64,000 nucleotides of DNA from Chitinophaga sp. E66 (lineage in GTDB: Bacteria > Bacteroidota > Bacteroidia > Chitinophagales > Chitinophagaceae): NCBI GenBank assembly GCA_019285755.1, contig CP079103.1, positions 1,302,001 through 1,366,000 on the forward strand. The letters run 5' to 3'. This document shows, piece by piece, positions 59,932 to 64,000 of the stretch (its first letter is position 1; every line of letters starts with the position of its first letter). The position numbers were made by a program, and so were the translations under genes. The notes under the pieces were generated by a model, which did no database searches, was not told the DNA's origin, and saw only the letters and a list, made by a program, of their open reading frames with translations.

Positions 59932-61314
59932 ATGCGACACGGAATTGTATTCCTTTTTCTGCTTTCCCAACTTACGGCATCCGCTCAGCGGCAAACTGCA
60001 ACCGGCCGTCTGAAGATCAGCCCGGACGGGCGCTGCCTTGTTCATGGGGGCGGAGAGCCGTTCTTCTGGTTGGGAGATACGGCCTGGGAACTCTTTCACC
60101 GCCTGGATGGGCCACAGATCCGCTATTACCTGGATAACCGCGCTGCGAAGGGGTTCACTGTCATACAAGCGGTGGTGCTGGCGGAAATGGATGGCCTCAA
60201 AACCCCTAACCGCTACGGCCAGACGCCCTTCCGCGACCTGGACCCCTCCAGACCCAATGAGGGCTACTTCCAACTGGTAGACAGCACCATCGGATGGGCG
60301 AAAGAACGGGGTTTGTATGTTGGCTTATTGCCCACCTGGGGAGATAAAGTGACGCAACTTTGGGGACGGGGCCTGTAGTGTTCGACAGCATTAAGGCATA
60401 TGCATATGGCAGGTGGATCGGCGATCGCTATAAAAACAGCACCCATCTCATCTGGATATTGGGCGGCGACCGCCCGGCCATGCAGGACGAACAGGACTGG
60501 CGCCCCATCTGGAGGCAAATGGCTAAAGGCATCCGCGCCGGCGCCGGGGACCATGTGCTGATCGCCTATCACCCATCCGGCGGCAGCTCCAGCTCCCAAT
60601 GGCTGCACCAGGAGCCCTGGCTGAACATCAATATGTTTCAAAGCGGGCATGGCAACGGGCATGATGTGGCCAACTGGGAATTCGTGCAAAAGACCGGTCG
60701 CTCCAACCCGCGAAACCCACGCTGGATGCCGAGCCCAATTACGAAGACCATCCCGTGAGCCCCTGGCCCAAGTGGAATCCCGATAACGGGTACTTCCGCG
60801 ATTATGACGTGCGCAAGCAATTATACCGTTCCGTTTTCGCAGGGGCCTGCGGGGTCACTTATGGTCACCATGCAGTCTGGCAGTTCATGGGCGACCGGGA
60901 AGCCGCTATCAATTACCCCGACAGGGGATGGGTTAATGCGTTGGACAGGCCCGGCGCCTACCAGGCAGGGATACTTGCAGGACTGATGAAGCGCCTGGGC
61001 AATACGGGCCGCATCCCCGACAATTCCCTCCTGCTCAACAATGGAAAGGAAAGAGCGGATCATATGGAAGCTTTCCGGAATGAAGCCGGAACGCTGGTGG
61101 CGGTGTACATGCCTGTCGGAAAGGAATTGGAGATCGATACGGAATCTTTAAAGCCTGCAGCTTTCAAGGCGGAATGGTTTAACCCGAAAGACGGAAAAGC
61201 ACTTTCCCCGCAGGCGCCCTGCAGCGCGGGATCATCCGGATAACGCCGCCTGTTACGGGACTGAACAATGATTGGGTGCTTATCTTACGCGCAGATACCA
61301 ACTCCCGAAAATAG
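59932..61314 (+). CDS. GH140-like (DUF4038) glycoside hydrolase, secreted (frameshifted)
   Basis: ATG 59932: [19 protein letters not shown] signal peptide. DUF4038/apiosidase-like features: [112 protein letters not shown] in two blocks and [16 protein letters not shown]. The C-terminal beta domain reads [20 protein letters not shown] and [17 protein letters not shown]. About 461 residues. Frameshifts near 60370, 60705 and 61220. Known GH140 members cleave apiose from rhamnogalacturonan II; substrate here inferred only from family. Confidence 0.85.
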
Positions 61315-61350
61315 AATTGCCGGAGCCCTATACAGGGCTCCGGCAATTTT
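61315..61350. terminator. Bidirectional terminator between convergent genes
   Basis: AATTGCCGGAGCCC / GGGCTCCGGCAATT with a six-base loop, followed by TT. Starts right after the GH140 stop and precedes the end of the convergent M16 gene. Confidence 0.88.
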
Positions 61351-61367
61351 ACGTAATATCAAAGGTA

Positions 61368-64000
61368 TTAAAACCCGAATATCTGCTCCAGGCTCACCTG
61401 GTTCACATTCCCATACTTCTTCAGGTCTTCATTCTTCACATTCTTCTCCGACCCCACGATGCAATAGTTGTAAGACTTATTCGCAACGTTCTGCTCATGG
61501 AAGGCTTTGATGTCTGCGAACCCAAGTTGCTTCAGGCCATTGTATTCATCCTTGCGGACGTCATAGTTCAGGCCCAGTTTCTTGTTGGCGAAATAGCTCT
61601 GGATGATACCGTATTGCGTAATGCGGCTGGTCTCGATCACGTTCAGGGTGTTCTCTTTCGCGGCTGCGAACGGCTCGCGGGATTCGGGCATGTTGTTCAG
61701 CAGTTCGTTCATGCCTGTCACGGCGTCGTTCATCTTGTCTGCCTGCGTTCCCACGTAAGCATTCATGGTGTATTGCTTCGTGTTCTTGTCAGGAGATGCA
61801 TATCCCGCGAAGCAGGAGTAGGCCAGGGCTTTGGATTCGCGGATGGTCTGGAATACCACGCTGCCCATGCCGCCGCCGAAGTAGCTGTTGAACAGGTTTA
61901 CTTTGGCTATCTGTGCGGCGTCGTAAGGACCGGCATTGCGCGTCCAGCGAACTTCCGCCTGTACCATGTCGTAGTCTGCGAAATAAACCTGTCCGGTTTG
62001 GTTGCTGTAATTGAACTGTTTGGCGGGTGCAACCGAAGCGAATGCGGTAGGTACCTTGTGCAGCTTGCCGATGCCGGCAGTGAACGCCTGCAGGTTCTGC
62101 GGTCCGTAATAGGTGATGGTATGCTGTGTGCCGGAAAGGTTATGCAGCAGGCTGATCAGCTCGCCGGACCGGATGGCTTTCACCTGGTCGTTGGACAGGG
62201 TGTAGTTGAACGGGTTGGAAGCGCCGTATTGAGCATAGCTCACCAGGCCGTTCAGGATGTTCCCTTTGTTCAGCTTGGCGTTCTCACGGTTCTTGATGAT
62301 GGTGTTCTTCAGTTCCGCGAGGGCTTTTTCGTTCGGCGTGCAGTTGGCCAGCACGTGCTCTACCAGGGCAACGGCTTTGTCGTAGTTCTCCTGCAGGCCA
62401 GTAACGGTCACGGAAGTTTCCTCATTGCTCACGGTTACGGCGTAGCTGCAGGCGATGTCGTAGAACTGTTTGCTGATCTCTTCCGAAGTGTATTTATCTG
62501 TGCCGAGGTAGCTGAGGTACTGAGCTGCGTACGGCAGCAGCTGGTTGTTCCAGGAGCCGGCGTCGAAGCGGTAGGTGAGGCGGAAGATGCTGTTGTCTTT
62601 ATTCTCAACGGTGATGACCTCCGCGATGCCGGATTTGCCGAAGTTCAGGTCTTTTTGATAGTCCAGGAATTTAGGCTGGGTCTGTGCCACCGGCATGGTC
62701 ATGATCTGCCTGGCGAACGGCGAGGTAGAGTTGGAGTTTGTTTTCACCGGGGTGATCTGCGGCTTCTCCACTTTGGCGACGGATTTGTCTTCGCCCTTGC
62801 GCTTGTAGGCAAGGATGTAGTTATCGCCGAAGAAGCGGTTGGCAAAGGCCACTACCTGTTGTTTCGTCACTTTCGCCATATCGTCGTTGAAGGCGAGGGA
62901 TTTATCCCATTTCACGCCGCGGTTCAGGATGAATTCGTTGGTGAGCGCCTCTACACGGAACTCATTTCCTTCGAACGATTGCAGCAGCTTGAACTTGCTG
63001 TTGGCCACGGTGGCTTTGATGAGCGATTCGTCGAAATTGCCTTTTCAGCAGGTCGATCTGGTCGAGCAGAAGGGCTTTCGCCTGTTCCAGCGTCTGGCCT
63101 TGTTTGGGCTGGGCGTTGAGGGAAAAGATGCCGTAATCCTTCATCTGCTGGTAGCCGGCGCCGGCGCGGAGCACCTGTTGCTGTTTGTTCAGGTTGATGT
63201 CGATAAGGCCGGCTTTTCCGTTAGACAGGATGCTGGAGATCAGGTCGAGCATGAGCGCATCGTGCGTGTTCTCCGCGAAACCACGGTAGAAAAGGTTGAC
63301 GTTCTCGGCGCTGGGGCCGTTGATCACCACTTCCTGGATGCCTTTCAGGGGCTTCTCCGGGGCAGGGTTGTACAGTTCCACCGGCTGCGCTTTCATGTAG
63401 GAGAAAGCGGCGTCGATCTTTTGATCATCTCGTCGGGATTCAGGTCGCCTGCCATGGCGATGATCATGTTATTGGGAACGTAGTATTTATTGTAATACTT
63501 GCGGATCTCCACCAGCGAAGGGTTTTCAGGTGCTCGATGGTGCCGATGGTAGTCTGTTGCCCGTAGTTGTGGGTAGGGAACAGGCGGAGCAGTACGGCTT
63601 CGTACAGTTTGTTGCCGTCGTTGTCGAGCGAGCGGTTCTTTTCCTCATACACCGCTTCCAGTTCGGTATGGAAGATGCGGAAGATGGGATTGCGGAAGCG
63701 TTCGGCCTGAAGAGCGAGGAATTTATCGGTGGCGTTGGCAGGGAAGTCTTCCTTATACACCGTTTCCTCTCGAACCAGGTGTGGGCGTTGGTGGAGGTGC
63801 CGCCCATGGCGGTCATCATTTTGTCGTACTCGTTGGCGATGGAGTAGTTGGATGCCTCGCCGGAGGTTTTGTCGATCTCCCGGTAGATCTCCGCGCGTTT
63901 GGCGGGGTCGGTCGTTTTATTGTATTGTTCGTACAGGTCGCCGATCTTATCCAGCAGGGGCTTTTCTTTGGCGAAATCCTGGGTGCCGAACTTATCGGTA
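61368..64000 (-). CDS. M16 (insulinase/pitrilysin) family metalloprotease, N-terminus beyond window
   Basis: About 878 residues visible. From the right edge: TDKFGTQDFAKEKPLLDKIG, EIYREIDKTSGEASNYSIAN, MTAMGGTSTNAHTWF, FRIFHTELEAVYEEKNRSLD and NYGQQTTIGTIEHLKNPSLV, then YVPNNMIIAMAGDLNPDEM, typical of the first M16 repeat after its active site. The second repeat includes FGKSGIAEVITVENKDNS, FNSYFGGGMGSVVFQTIRES KALAYSCFAGY (the conserved R/Y substrate-clamp region). The HxxEH zinc motif should lie just past base 64000. Frameshifts near 63780, 63520, 63420 and 63045. Likely periplasmic or outer-membrane peptide degradation. The gene is single, carrying both halves in one chain. Confidence 0.88.

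Noticed and set aside
61272..63119. A 615-residue plus-strand reading frame
   Set aside because: It lies fully antisense to the M16 protease, whose family motifs are clear. The plus frame has the Val/Gly/Phe-rich composition typical of antisense readings in moderately GC-rich genes.
1..64000. tRNA or rRNA genes
   Set aside because: I saw no cloverleaf with a GGTTCRANNCC arm and acceptor pairing, and no rRNA-like stretches, on either strand.

Overview
The window comes from a Bacteroidota chromosome. Family content (SSS symporter with GH29/GH95/GH172/GH140 hydrolases, Porin O/P, DUF4136, DUF2490, propeller-type histidine kinase, M16 protease), roughly 50% GC by eye, TAnnTTTG promoter boxes and many lipoprotein signals point to Chitinophagaceae, probably Chitinophaga or a close relative (inference). 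No rRNA, tRNA, CRISPR array, prophage or complete insertion sequence is visible. The dominant technical feature is that most genes are broken by single-base losses inside homopolymer runs. Reading frames almost always step by -1 and the protein resumes in the next frame with no residues lost. I read these as sequencing/assembly errors and annotate whole genes across them.

Layout. 1-13.3 kb: a sugar-acid/L-fucose catabolic region. An aldehyde dehydrogenase (cut by the left edge), a GH172/DUF2961 hydrolase and a LacI regulator lie on the minus strand, followed by an AraC regulator. A plus-strand operon then runs SDR dehydrogenase, L-fuconate dehydratase, Na+/sugar symporter, GH29, exported mutarotase, GH29, GH95, and ends at a strong terminator. 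13.3-20.2 kb: an 11-bp repeat element, a two-domain trypsin-like protease, a membrane protein, an SDR, a GH18 lipoprotein, an OmpA lipoprotein and an Asn/Gln-rich secreted protein. 20.2-25.2 kb: an orphan transposase-A-like protein, a one-component-style propeller histidine kinase divergent from a NarL-type regulator, and an ECF sigma factor.

25.6-32.2 kb: an arylsulfatase, beta-barrel and OprO/P-like porin operon, a FadL-like protein, a DUF4136 lipoprotein and another barrel, then a roughly 1 kb gene-free stretch. 33.3-43.1 kb: a DUF502-like membrane protein, DUF2490, TPR and NHL-repeat secreted proteins, a TPR histidine kinase/response regulator pair separated from the NHL operon by a 20-bp-arm inverted repeat, and a coupled DsbD-N / unknown-protein pair. 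43.2-48.4 kb: RluF with a repetitive basic tail, a SWIM-SNF2 helicase and an unknown small protein.

48.4-55.7 kb: a second 11-bp-unit hairpin element, two tandem paralogous sulfatases with a shared C-terminal extension, and GH32. 55.8-64 kb: a non-canonical MTHFR-like protein and metE with a long leader, divergent from an AsnC regulator; a GH140-like hydrolase; and an M16 protease cut by the right edge.

Together the window describes a glycan-degrading, sulfatase-rich bacterium with a non-phosphorylative L-fucose route. The most novel-looking signals are the two structurally alike but sequence-unrelated 11-bp-unit elements (13443-13532 and 48671-48760) and the inverted repeat at 38270-38325.
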